Positions 22,569 to 34,204 of a stretch of DNA of 64,000 nt are shown piece by piece; the stretch's first letter is position 1, and each line of letters begins with the position of its first letter. A model generated the notes under the pieces. That model worked only from the letters and a program-made list of their open reading frames with translations, was not told the DNA's origin and did no database searches. The translations under genes were made by a program, and so were the position numbers. The stretch is from NCBI GenBank assembly GCA_029204225.1, contig CM055107.1, positions 50,609,227 through 50,673,226 on the forward strand, read 5' to 3'. The DNA comes from Diphasiastrum complanatum (lineage: Eukaryota; Streptophyta; Lycopodiopsida; Lycopodiales; Lycopodiaceae).

Positions 22569-25500
22569 CTCCTCCTAAAAATGTATCTAATGTGGTTCAA
22601 GCATTGATCTTGAGATAAGACCAAGATTAGACCTATGCTTTGAGAAGGCACTTTTGCAAAGTGGCTTTGTGAGAAGATCAGCAATACATGAAGATGTGTC
22701 GACATGTTCTAAGTTGATTTCACCTCCAATGAGCTTTTCCCTTACAAAATGGTGTGCCACTTCTATATGCTTGCTTCTTGCATGAAAAATAGGATTGTTT
22801 GCAAGATCTTGTGCCGATATGTTGTCACATTTGATCAAGGGAAGATCATCCTCTTTGATGCACTTTAACTCCATGATTAACCTCTTGATCCAAATCACCT
22901 CTTTAGTTGTTGTAGTGAGTGCTTTGTACTCGGCCTCACAAGATGATAGAGATATGGTATCTTGCTTCTTTGAAAGCCAAGACACAAGATTGCCTCCAAG
23001 AAAGATAGTATATGCATTAATGGACTTCCGATCCATTTTATCACTTGCAAAATCGGAATCTGAATAGCCAACAATGGTTAGATCTTCATTCTTGTACAAT
23101 AAACCATAATCTTGAGTAGAAGATACATATCTTAGAGCTCTCTTGGCCATCTTCCAATGTTGGATCTTGGGATCTTGCATAAATTGACTCAATTTGTGCA
23201 CACAATAGCTCAAATTGGGTCTAGTGATAGTAAGCCAAATTGAAGAGCCTATAAGACTCCTATAAAGTGTGATGTCCTCGAAGAATCTTTCATCACCTTT
23301 AATAGGATCTTTTACATGTTGCTCCATGGGAGTATCTATGCCTTTACAACTTTGCATATTGAATTTTCTCAACATAGAAAAGACATATCTAGATTGACAA
23401 ATAAAAGCATACTCTTCATGAAAATCAATCTCAAGGCCCAAAATGTAATGGATCTCTCCTAGATCTTGCATTTTAAATTCTTTTCCTAATGCATCTTTGG
23501 TTTCTTGAAGTAGCATCAAACAACTTCCACTAAGAATAATGTCATCTCAATAGATTAGGAGAATGACAATATTACTACCATCAAATTTTAAGTACATAGA
23601 AGGATCATAGTCACTAAGCACAAATCCTAATGACAGTAGAAAGTTGTTGAGTCTTGAATACCATGATCTAGGTGCTTGCTTTAAGCCATAAAGACTTCTA
23701 AATATCAAACACACCTTAGATTTATCCTTGATAAATCCTTGAGGATGTTCCATGTATATCTCCTCCTCAAGATAGCCATTCAAAAAAGCGTTGGAGACAT
23801 TAAGTTGAAACAGTTTCCACTTAAAAAATAAGGCAAGGGAGATTATGATTCTGATTGTCACCATCTTTGCTACAGGAGCAAAGGTTTCTTCATAGTCAAG
23901 GCCATATATTTGTGCAAAGCCTTTAGCACATAATCTTTCCTTGTACTTGTTGATGGAGCCATCATTATTGTACTTGATCTTGAACACCCACTTGCATCCA
24001 ATGATATGCATGCAAGGTGGTGGATCCACTAGCTCCCATGTGTGGTTGGTGATCAAGGCATTATATTAAATCTTCATGGCCTCATACCACTCCTTGGTAT
24101 TGAGGGCTTCTTGAACATCTTTGGGCTCCTCATGAGAAACAAAATAAGCATAAGTGGAATCAAGATCCACTTGTTTTCCTTTGTCATCATAAGTGAGCCT
24201 CTTGAGCTCGAATCTCTCCCTCATGGATCTTCTAGGAGTGAAAATCCGAGGACTTCCATCTTCAAAGCTTGACTACTCCATATGTTGATTGACTTCAATA
24301 ACAATAGGTGATAGATTTTGAGGTTGCTTCATCTCGGCCCCTCCTAGATTGGACTTTTCTTCTTCATGAAAAACTACATCTCTACTATCAATTACTTTAG
24401 AGGTAGAGAGCATGTAGATTCGATAGGCTTTCTTGTTGGATGAATATCCAACCATTACTCCTTTGCTTGCACAAGGATCATCCTTCTTTCTCGTTTCCAA
24501 GGGAATATGGACAAAGCATATGCATCCAAATACTCTAAGGTGTTCAACCTTAGGTTTCTTCAAATAGAGTGCTTCATATGGTGACTTTCCTCCAAGTGCA
24601 ACATGAGGGAGTCTATTGCAAAGATAGTTTGAACAATTAATAGCCTCACCCAAAAGTATTTTGGCAAGGATGCCTCAATTCTAATGGTTTTGGCACATTC
24701 ACACAATGTTCTATTCTTTCTTTCAGCCACCCCATTTTGAGATGGTGTATATGCACAAGAAAACTCCCTTTTAATGCCTTCAAGCTCACAATAATCATGA
24801 AATTTATTGGAAGTGTACTCACCACCTCCATCACTTCTAAGAATCTTGGTTTTGTAAGAAAATTGCTTTTCAACTAGAGCTTTGAACTTTAGGAAATAGT
24901 CAAACACCATAGACTTTGAAGCTAGAAGATATACCCAAGTAAATCTAGTGAAATCATCAATGAAAGTTACAAAGCAAGTAGCACCACCCTTGCTCTTTGA
25001 AGATGAGAAGTGCACATCCGAGTGTATGAGCTCCAATGGATGTGTAGTCTTGATAGATGACTTTGAAAAAGGCTTCTTATGAGACTTAGATATGGCAGAA
25101 GCCTCAGATGGCTTGAAATTCTTGGAGATAAGATTAGGCAAGCCAATAGCTTTGGATTTCTTGACAGTGGACACCATAGAGTTATAGTTAGGATGTCCCA
25201 ACCTTCTATGCCATAGTTCCTCCAAAGACATATGAGTACCAAAAGCACTATCACAAGAGTTAGCATACTCTTTGGGATCAAGCTTGTAGATTCCACCATA
25301 TCTAGACCCAAATGCAAGGATCTCATCATGCTTCTTGATTGTACATGTATCAACATTGAAATTCACATCTAGTCCACTATCAAACAATTGCCCAACACTA
25401 ATAAGATTTTTTGTTAACTTGGGAACAAAAAGTACATTAGACAGAGAGAGAACTTTTGATGAAGAAAGCTTTAAGGGAATGGTCCCTATGCCTTCAATAG

Positions 25501-25866
25501 CACACTCATGATCATTTGCTGTGTAGATGGACTTCTTGGCTCCTTCATAAGGTGATATGGATGAAAAAGAATACTTGGAGCTACACATATCTGAGGAAGC
25601 TCCACTGTCGATATACCACGAACCATCCTTCTTGAAAGGTGATGAAGAAAAACTCGAGACCATAAGAGATCCGTCTCCATCACTTGCATTAGCATCTTCC
25701 TTCTCTTCATTAGAAATGTTGGCTTGCTTGAATTGACTCTTCTTCTTGAAGCAATTGGTGGCATAATGCCCCTTGTTGCCACAAAAAAAACACTTGATGT
25801 TTTTCTTCTTCTTCTTGGATGTAGAAGCTTGAGAGGACTCATCCTCATCTCCTTTCTCCTTGAATT
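22569..25866 (-). pseudogene. Gag (C-terminal) to RNase H of element D, decayed
   Basis: Reading on the minus strand from 25866: zinc knuckle CFFCGNKGHYATNC; protease WYIDSGASSDM; integrase HRRLGH, HSDVH, LRSDGGGEY and PSQNGVAERKNR. The frame shifts near 24655, where GGGG has become GGG in FWGEAI. The integrase C-terminus (24653-24273), linker and RT (24056-22587) then follow. Inside the RT active site Tyr-Val-Asp-Asp the Val codon is TGA, giving Y-stop-DD near 23545. Other stops lie near 24065 and 24272. RNase H (SDSDFASD, SCEAEYKAL, CDNISAQ) ends near 22587. The gag N-terminus, leader and primer site are deleted: the 5' LTR palindrome joins gag directly. Confidence 0.9.
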
Positions 25867-26453
25867 CACACGTGTGGGATGCCCTACACATTTACTTTTG
25901 ATCTCGTAAGCCCAATAATACCATAAAGATCAAACTAGCATTGATTGACAATAGGAAAGCTGATCATACAAGAAATATTATTGTGTTACAAACAAGATCT
26001 ATCAACAAAACATGAAACTAAGTACAATAAATGCCTCAACTCGGCTAGAGAGAGAATATGAAAGTACAAACTCGAGTAGAGAGAGAGGGCACAAAGAGCT
26101 TAGTCTCCAAATTTGCATTTCACACAAAAATCATCATCTCCTCAATGAGAGTACATCACATATATATAGATTCATGGACTCTTCTCCTACTTTGAGTTGA
26201 ATTGGAGTTATGAATCCACCTCTCAAGCTATCTAGACTTATTCAAGCCACCTCAATATGTCTAATTGTGCCACCTAGTAATTTCATGCATTAAATGTGGC
26301 ATGCAAAGTACAAATGGCAATTCCTATGGTAGCTCGACTTCTACTTCTACCTACCTTGAATATTTTATTCTAAAATGAGTCTTTACTAAGCAAAAAGAGC
26401 TCAATTCATCTTTGGCATTTTTAGGACCCCTACTTACAACATTAGATAGATTT
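25867..26453 (-). repeat. 5' LTR of copia element D, trimmed at both ends
   Basis: Minus-strand LTR of the G/D family. Its inner end stops at CACACGTGTGAATTCA (25867-25876 plus flank), joined to gag without a primer site. Its outer end stops at 'cattagatagattttt' near 26453, missing about a dozen bases of the TGTCAAAATATT start, and joins copia I integrase. Confidence 0.83.
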
Positions 26454-27300
26454 TTCCAATATTTCAACAATTTGTGCATAAGCTGCACAGCCAAAGATTC
26501 TCACATGAGACAGGTTGGGCTTTCTACCCCACCATAGCTCGTGTGGTGTCGTGTGAGGGACAGCAGACTTACCTATTCTGCTCTGGATGTATGCGGTTGT
26601 AGCTATTGCTTCAGTCGACGGTACCCTTGGAGCCTTTGAGTAGGCCATCATGCATCTGGTTGCTTCCATCAGCGTTCTGTTGTTTCTTTTTGCAACACCA
26701 TTGTGCTATAGTCTGTAGGTTGTAGTCCTTCTGTGAATGATGCCACGATCATTGCAGAAGTCAGTGAAGCGATTTGAGATATATTTGCCACCTCGATCTG
26801 TCCTGATCTGCTTCGCGTTACTGCCTGTACATCTCTCATCCCAATTCACATATTTTGTGAATTTATCAAGTGCTTCAGATTTATTCTGAATAAAATACAC
26901 TCTGACAAATTTACTATAATCATCAATGAAGGTTATATAATATTTTGAACCTCCTATTGAGATCACATTGAATGGTCCGCAGACGTCAGAATGCACTAAC
27001 TCCAGAATCTTGGTCGTTTTGTAGGAATCTTTGATGAATGGAGTGCGTGACGCTTGCCTTCAAACATGCATCACAAGTGGTTGAACTAGTTACATTCGAG
27101 ATGTTGGCCCCTGTTATCGCTCCATGATGGCTTGCCTGGTAAAGTGCCATTGAGTTCATGTGGCAGAGTCTTTTGTGCCACAAAGTGTATGGCAAGTCAT
27201 CATGAGTCTGATGCACATGAACTGCAGGTAGGCGTACCTTCAGATGATATAAGTTTCTTTTTCTTGTTCCTTGAGCGATCAAAGTACTGGTACTGAAACC
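26454..27300 (-). pseudogene. Copia I: integrase fragment
   Basis: Minus strand from about 27300: IAQGTRKRNLYHLKV, then the zinc-binding WHKRLCHMNSMALYQ with CDAC, then the integrase core HSDVCGPF, FIDDYSKF and IRTDRGGKYISN. A stop breaks the frame near 26700 where the catalytic Glu motif (NGVAERNNRT type) would begin. The C-terminal part follows (MEATRCMMAYSK...HELWWGRKPNLSHVRIFGCAAY). It is cut at 26454 by LTR D. About 200 residues of linker are missing between this piece and the RT piece at 21976. Confidence 0.85.
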
Positions 27301-27522
27301 CTAGCATTAATGTGGACTAGATTCAATGTCTCCAACATTAAAATTTGAATCTACTAAAACTGTGCACTACGCTTTCCCACACTTTCAAAAAGTATTTATT
27401 CAAATGATTTTAGACTAATATAGCTTTGAAAAGTCAAACCCTAAGTCTAATTTGAAAACTGGCCTCAATTGCCAAATATACAAATATGGCCAAAATAGCA
27501 AAACTAGTAGAAATTTCTCACA
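27301..27522 (-). repeat. Truncated 3' LTR of copia fragment K
   Basis: Minus-strand LTR start TGTGAGAAATTTC at 27522, next to the purine tract 'gaagagggag'. Only about 220 bp remain before copia I begins. It resembles the E LTR loosely at its start. Confidence 0.7.
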
Positions 27523-27916
27523 CTCCCTCTTCAACTAGTTTTATTATAGACTTTGAGAACACTCCAAGTGAAGTCCTATGATTCATAAACAAGTATTTTT
27601 CGAATGCTTTGGTAAAGATATCAGCTACACATTCCTTTAAAGAGACATGTTGAAGCTTCACCTCCTTTGCCAAGACTTGCTCCCTCACAAATTGATATGC
27701 CACCTCAACATGCTTGCCTAGCATGAAATATAGGATTGCTTGCCAACTTTTGGGCTGATAGGTTGTCACAAAAGATGATTGGGATCTCTAAAAAATATAG
27801 CAAGTGAAGATCCTTGATCATCCTCTTGATCCATACCATCTCCTTTGTGCATGTGTAAGTTCTTTGTACTCGGCCTCACTAGATGGCAATGAGATAGTGG
27901 TTTGTTTCTTTGACAT
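27518..27916 (-). pseudogene. RNase H end of copia fragment K
   Basis: Minus strand: SKKQTTISLPSSEAEYKEL, then after frame changes HVEVAYQFVREQVLAKEVKLQHVS, ECVADIFTK and VEEGV-stop. The stop codon TGA lies in the first bases of the LTR, as in E. The upstream RT is replaced by LTR J at 27917, exactly before SKKQ. Confidence 0.88.
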
Positions 27917-28783
<867 letters not shown>

Positions 28784-28989
28784 GGGTCCACGGCCCAAAG
28801 TAGTGCCAGTCCCTCGGCACTAGGCAAAAACTGTCGTGAAGGGGCGTTGTTGTCGATTTTTTTATTTTTATTTATTTTTATTGCTGGGACATGGGTGCTT
28901 CAGGAAAAGCGTGGATAAAATTCGCTTACGTAAAACCTGAGGCTTTATTGGATGATGGCGATCAGCAAGAACTTGGACTTGCCAGATTT
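28784..28989 (-). other. Sequence between gag stop and LTR J
   Basis: About 200 bases after the gag stop with a T-rich run (28857-28880). No pol coding. If J is the 3' LTR of the gag element, the whole pol has been lost or never existed (non-autonomous). Confidence 0.4.
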
Positions 28990-30454
28990 TCAATAATATC
29001 CATAAGGGTCTGGTGGCCATTCCGGATAACCTTGTTCATTGACAATTGGATAGTCGAGATATGCCCTCGGAGGATCCCAAGATAAATCTTGCTGAGATAA
29101 GGGATCCTCATAGATCGGCGCAACTGGTCCCAATGTCATGGACTCCCCCAAATCATAATGTGGATATGACGTGCTTGCTTGATGCTCTTGTCTATCCAGG
29201 TATTCATGGTATGCCATAACCTGACGACTTTCCTCAGCAGTCAATATCATAGATTTAGGACAAGGCTTTGTCATTGTAGGTTCTAGTTCATGCTGTGCAG
29301 TTGGCCATTTTGGGCTTGGATTCCCTGGATTTGGCCATCTAAGCAATGTGATGTGCTGATGTAGCTTTGTGGTGGCCAGATGTTGAGTGGAACATTCCGA
29401 CTGTGGTTGGATCTTGCTTATGATTGGCATTGAAATCAGAGGACAATCTCCCACCTTAGTCTTTCCTTTCTCAATGGACTGCTCTCTTGAAGGTGGTACA
29501 GATGGATCGTTGCGTCGATTGGTAGTCAGTTTGCCTTCAAGTTGCGTGGTTGATGTGAGGCCCCTTTGTAGTTCATCCACCAGAAGTTGTTGCAGCATTT
29601 GTTTAATGAGGCTTGGTAAAATCTGCTGGATTGCATCTGTTGCCAATTTCTTGACTTCTTCCGCTACCCCTGGTTGGCTAGATTTTACCCACTCTGTCTT
29701 TTGTGGTGTTGGTGATTCACGCGTGGCCGTGTCAACTTGTTTTAGGATCCTTCTCTCATTCCTTCCATCCGCATCTGCTTTGTAACCAAGTGGCACTAGA
29801 AGTTTGCATTTGTAGTGCAACTTCTCGGTTGGTGGATTTGCATGGTCATATGTAGGTTGCCGATTCAAGCAGGTAGGAGTCATAACGGCTTTTCTTGTAT
29901 CTCTTAGTGGACAATCATGACATGGGTGATTGATGCCGCATTCTTCATACCAAGGATAAAAGGAGGACAGATCATTTTGGTGTGGACATTCTGATCTATG
30001 ATGTTTACCTCCACATTCGAAACACTGTACCGTGTGTAAGATTCTATCACCTCTCAATTGATGCACGTACACTGGTATCAGGTCTCCTTTGATCCCTTCC
30101 ACGTAATATAGTGGTGAGCTAGTTTGAACTTCCCCTGCCTGGGATGGTCTGCTCGCTGAAATAACCAATACTTCCACCGAACCTTGTCTAGCCACTAGAG
30201 AAGATTCTGAAAGTTCTAAGACCGATCCATTTTCTTTGGAGGAGCGATCTAATGGCAAGCTAGATGGCATAGATGAGAGTTTTGTTGATTGATTTCCAGT
30301 CTCTAGAATTTCCTTATTGGATCGATTTCGTAATCTCGGATTCCAAACTGGACATTGAGGTGTTGGATGTTTTCCAAAAAAATAATGGCACTCGTCTAGT
30401 GGTCGGATCTTTCGATTGGCAATTTGTGGTTCTGGGAGGTAATCAGATTGACTG
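28990..30454 (-). pseudogene. Gypsy-type gag, C-terminal half, split by the E array
   Basis: A long open minus frame with Cys/His clusters: DECHYFFGKHPTPQCP (near 30370), QCFECGGKHHRSECP and EECGINHPCHDCPLR. These look like three variant zinc knuckles with spacing unlike the canonical CCHC. A long Gln/Pro-rich acidic tail ends in EWPPDPYGYY-stop at 28990. When one GACTG copy and the array are left out, the frame continues without interruption from the gag at 49239, so the two halves were one gene. The assignment as gag rests on the N-terminal half. Confidence 0.75.
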
Positions 30455-31109
30455 TGTGAAAAATACAGATCCTAAGTGGATCTAAACTCCAAGATCATTG
30501 GCTTGAATGCTTGCACTCCAAACTACATAAGCTAGGAATTGGCAACACATTCTATGCTACCTAGAATGCAAAGAACTTGATCAAAAAGCATTTATCACAA
30601 ATGGAAACTTCCATAAACATCAAGTGCGACCCAAAATAGCATTATACAGTCCATAATACATCAGCCTATCACTTTTGGAAAGCACCTAAGATCATACACA
30701 ATAGCTTGAAGACAATACACACAACAATGCTCTCAATGGAGGAAGAAACAATGACAATGATCTATTGATCTCAATGAAGCATACAAAAGGTTTCTCCAAC
30801 CTGTTCTCCACGACTTCCCTACTATTTATGGATGAGGAAGATGACTCTCTCTCCTCTCTCTAGAAGGTACTTGACCCTAGATATTCCCTATATAGGAAAA
30901 ATAGCTAAAAATGGCTTATATGACCAAAATACATCAAAATGGTCTCATTTTGAAGGGTATGAAGTTTGACACTTCATCATACTGAAAAAATACAGTAAAT
31001 AAAAACATTGTGGCCTGGTTCACACGTGTGAAACTCCAGAACCAAAACTATTTACAATTTTAGCCAATTTAGGCCTCAAACTAGCTAGGAAATGTTGACA
31101 ATTTTCACA
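30455..31109 (-). repeat. E array LTR 1 (outer 3' LTR)
   Basis: 655 bp, minus strand TGTGAAAATTG...ATTTTTCACA. Palindrome CACACGTGTG at 31021-31030, in U3 about 80 bases from the TG end. A TATA-like 'cataaatag' lies on the minus strand near 30830. Preceded in the minus direction by the purine tract GAAGAGGGAG. Confidence 0.95.
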
Positions 31110-33501
31110 CTCCCTCTTCAACATTGGATGCTAGTTTCAACATAGTCTTTGAGCACATTCCAAGATTAGATCTATGCATTAAATATAGGTCCTTTCCCAA
31201 TGGTTTGGTGAAGATATCAGCCACACACTCCTTTGAAGAGACATGTTGAAGCTCCACCTCTTTGGCAATGACTTGATCTCTCACAAAATGGTGAGCAATC
31301 TCAATGTGCTTGCTCCTTGCATGAAAAACAGGATTGCTTGCCAAGCTTTGGGCTGAAAGGTTATCACAAAGTATGATTGGAGTCTTCTCTGGTTCCAGCA
31401 AGTGAAGATCCAATAACATCCTCTTGATCCAAAGAATCTCCTTGGTGCATGTTGTTAATGCCTTGTACTCGGCTTCGGTGGAAGATAGAGAGATAGTTGG
31501 TTGCTTCTTTGATAGCCATGAGACCACTCCATCTCCAAGATAGATTGCAAAGGCACTTGTTGACTTCCTATCCATTTGATCACCTGCAAAATCTGAATCT
31601 GAAAATCCACAAAGGTTAGGTGTAGTACCTCCATACAAGATGCCAAAATCTCTAGATCCCGAGATGTATCTAAGTACTCTCTTTCCTAGCTTCCAATGAG
31701 CCTCACTAGGATCTTGCATAAATTGACTTAGTTTACCAACCACAAAGCTTAGATCAGGTCTTGTGATGGTTAACCATATAAGAGATCCTATTAGCTTTCT
31801 ATAGAGAGTAATGTCCTTGAAGGATCTTTCATTACTTCTTGTAGTTAGCTTTACATTTGATTCCATAGGAGTAGAAACAACTTTACAATCTTCCATATGA
31901 AACCTTTTTAGAATAGAGTTAACATACTTTTCTTGACATATGAATGTAGATTTAGAAGTTCTAATAATCTCTATTCCTAAGATATAATGAAGTTTACCAA
32001 GATCTTGAATTTCAAACTCTCTTTTGAGTGCCATCTTGATTTCATCTATATCTAGATTGTTACCACCACTTAAGATAATGTCATCAACATAGATCAAAAG
32101 TAAAGTGATATCATTTTCATTCAATCTAAAGTAGAGAGAATGATCATACTCACTCATAACAAAGTTTTGAGAAAGTAAGAAGGAATTGAGCTTAGCATAC
32201 CAACTCCTTGGTGCTTGCTTTAGCCCATACAAACTCTTTTGGAGATAGCACACATGATTAGGCTCATCATGTGAAACATAGCCCTCGGGTTGCTCCATGT
32301 AAATATTTTCTTCAAGATCACCATTCAAGAAGGCATTAGTAACAGCCATTTGCCACATATCCCAATCATAAAGAGTTGCAAGAGAGATTAGGATTCGAAT
32401 AGTTACCATCTTTGCCACGGGTGCAAAGGTCTCATCATAGTCAATACCATATTCTTGAGCATACCCCTTTGCCACCAACCTTGCCTTGTACTTGTTGATT
32501 GATCCATCTTGATTTGTCTTGATCTTGAAGATCCACTTACAACCAATTGCCTTCTTGTCCTTTGGAAGCTTTACCAACCTCCATGTGTTGCTTTTGATGA
32601 GTGCTTGATGCTCATGATCCATGGCTTGGATCCATTCCTTCTTTTGAATTGCTTCACCTACACAAGTTGGTTCATCAAAAGAGGTAAGAAAAGCAAAGTT
32701 AGAGTTGTCCACCACTTGCTTTCCTTTTTCATCATAGGTTAGCCTTGATGGCTTAGCCCTTTGCCTTTGAGTCTTCCTTGAAGTTTGCTTTGGAGTGGCA
32801 TATCCATCTTCATCCAAGACATCTTGCACATCATGATGATTAGTAGGCACATCAACATCAACATCAACAACATTGGAAACATTCTCTTCATGAAAGATGA
32901 CATCCCTACTTATGACAACTTTCTTTGTAGAAGGAATGTACACTTTGTAAGCCTTGCTTACTTCACTATAGCCAACAAACACACCCTTCTTTGATGAAGG
33001 ATCTTCTTTAGTTCTATCATCAAGTGTGATATTGACAAAACATGTACATCCAAAGATCCTACAATGCTTGACACTCGGCCTTCTACCATAAAGAACCTCA
33101 TGAGGAGTTTTACCATCCAAGGAAGCACTTGTCCATCTATTACATAGATAGTTAGCACATGCTAAAGCTTCCCCCCAAAAAGACTTAGCAAGATTAGCAT
33201 GTAGTCTCATTGCCTTGGCACATTCACAAAGGGTTCTATTCTTTCTCTCGGCCACTCCATTCTGTTGTGGAGTCCTAGGACTAGACATCTCCCTCTTAAT
33301 CCCATGTGCTATACAAAAGTCTTTGAACCTATTTGAGGTGTATTCCCCTCCATTATCAGATCTTAAGCATTTGATCTTTGTATTGAATTGGTTTTCCATT
33401 TCATTCTTGAACTTGACAAATGCAGCAAACACTTCATCCTTACTTTTAAGAAGATAGATCCAAGTATACCTACTAAAGTCATCAATGAAAGTTGCATACA
33501 T
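31105..33501 (-). pseudogene. Truncated E pol, unit 1 (integrase core to RNase H)
   Basis: 798 codons, equal to residues 520-1317 of the full E polyprotein, from MYATFIDDFSRY to VEEGV. It lacks gag, protease and the first integrase Asp, and there is no leader or primer site. Compared with the full copy, at least four residues differ: D753Y, K827R, D905A and D918N (full-copy numbering). D905 is the first catalytic Asp of RT motif A (QMDVTNAF), here QMAVTNAF, so RT should be dead although YVDD is kept. An ATG is present but there is no evidence that it is used. Confidence 0.92.
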
Positions 33502-33549
33502 CTTTGCCCCACCATTGCTAGTTGTACTAGAAGAATGAATATCAGAATG
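33502..33549 (-). other. Deletion junction: LTR end fused to integrase
   Basis: The minus strand of LTR 2 ends TTTTTCACA and the next bases are TTCTGATATTC, the codons for the integrase HSDIH region. In the full copy this site reads GTGCATTCTGATATTC. The join is therefore at the exact LTR terminus with CA shared. The same junction occurs at 36597-36644. Confidence 0.88.
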
Positions 33550-34204
33550 TGTGAAAAATACAGATCCTAAGTGGATCTAAACTCCAAGATCATTGGCTTG
33601 AATGCTTGCACTCCAAACTACATAAGCTAGGAATTGGCAACACATTCTATGCTACCTAGAATGCAAAGAACTTGATCAAAAAGCATTTATCACAAATGGA
33701 AACTTCCATAAACATCAAGTGCGACCCAAAATAGCATTATACAGTCCATAATACATCAGCCTATCACTTTTGGAAAGCACCTAAGATCATACACAATAGC
33801 TTGAAGACAATACACACAACAATGCTCTCAATGGAGGAAGAAACAATGACAATGATCTATTGATCTCAATGAAGCATACAAAAGGTTTCTCCAACCTGTT
33901 CTCCACGACTTCCCTACTATTTATGGATGAGGAAGATGACTCTCTCTCCTCTCTCTAGAAGGTACTTGACCCTAGATATTCCCTATATAGGAAAAATAGC
34001 TAAAAATGGCTTATATGACCAAAATACATCAAAATGGTCTCATTTTGAAGGGTATGAAGTTTGACACTTCATCATACTGAAAAAATACAGTAAATAAAAA
34101 CATTGTGGCCTGGTTCACACGTGTGAAACTCCAGAACCAAAACTATTTACAATTTTAGCCAATTTAGGCCTCAAACTAGCTAGGAAATGTTGACAATTTT
34201 CACA
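33550..34204 (-). repeat. E array LTR 2
   Basis: 655 bp; no difference from LTR 1 seen by eye. Palindrome at 34116-34125. It serves as 3' LTR of unit 2 and is fused upstream to unit 1, without primer site. Confidence 0.95.
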
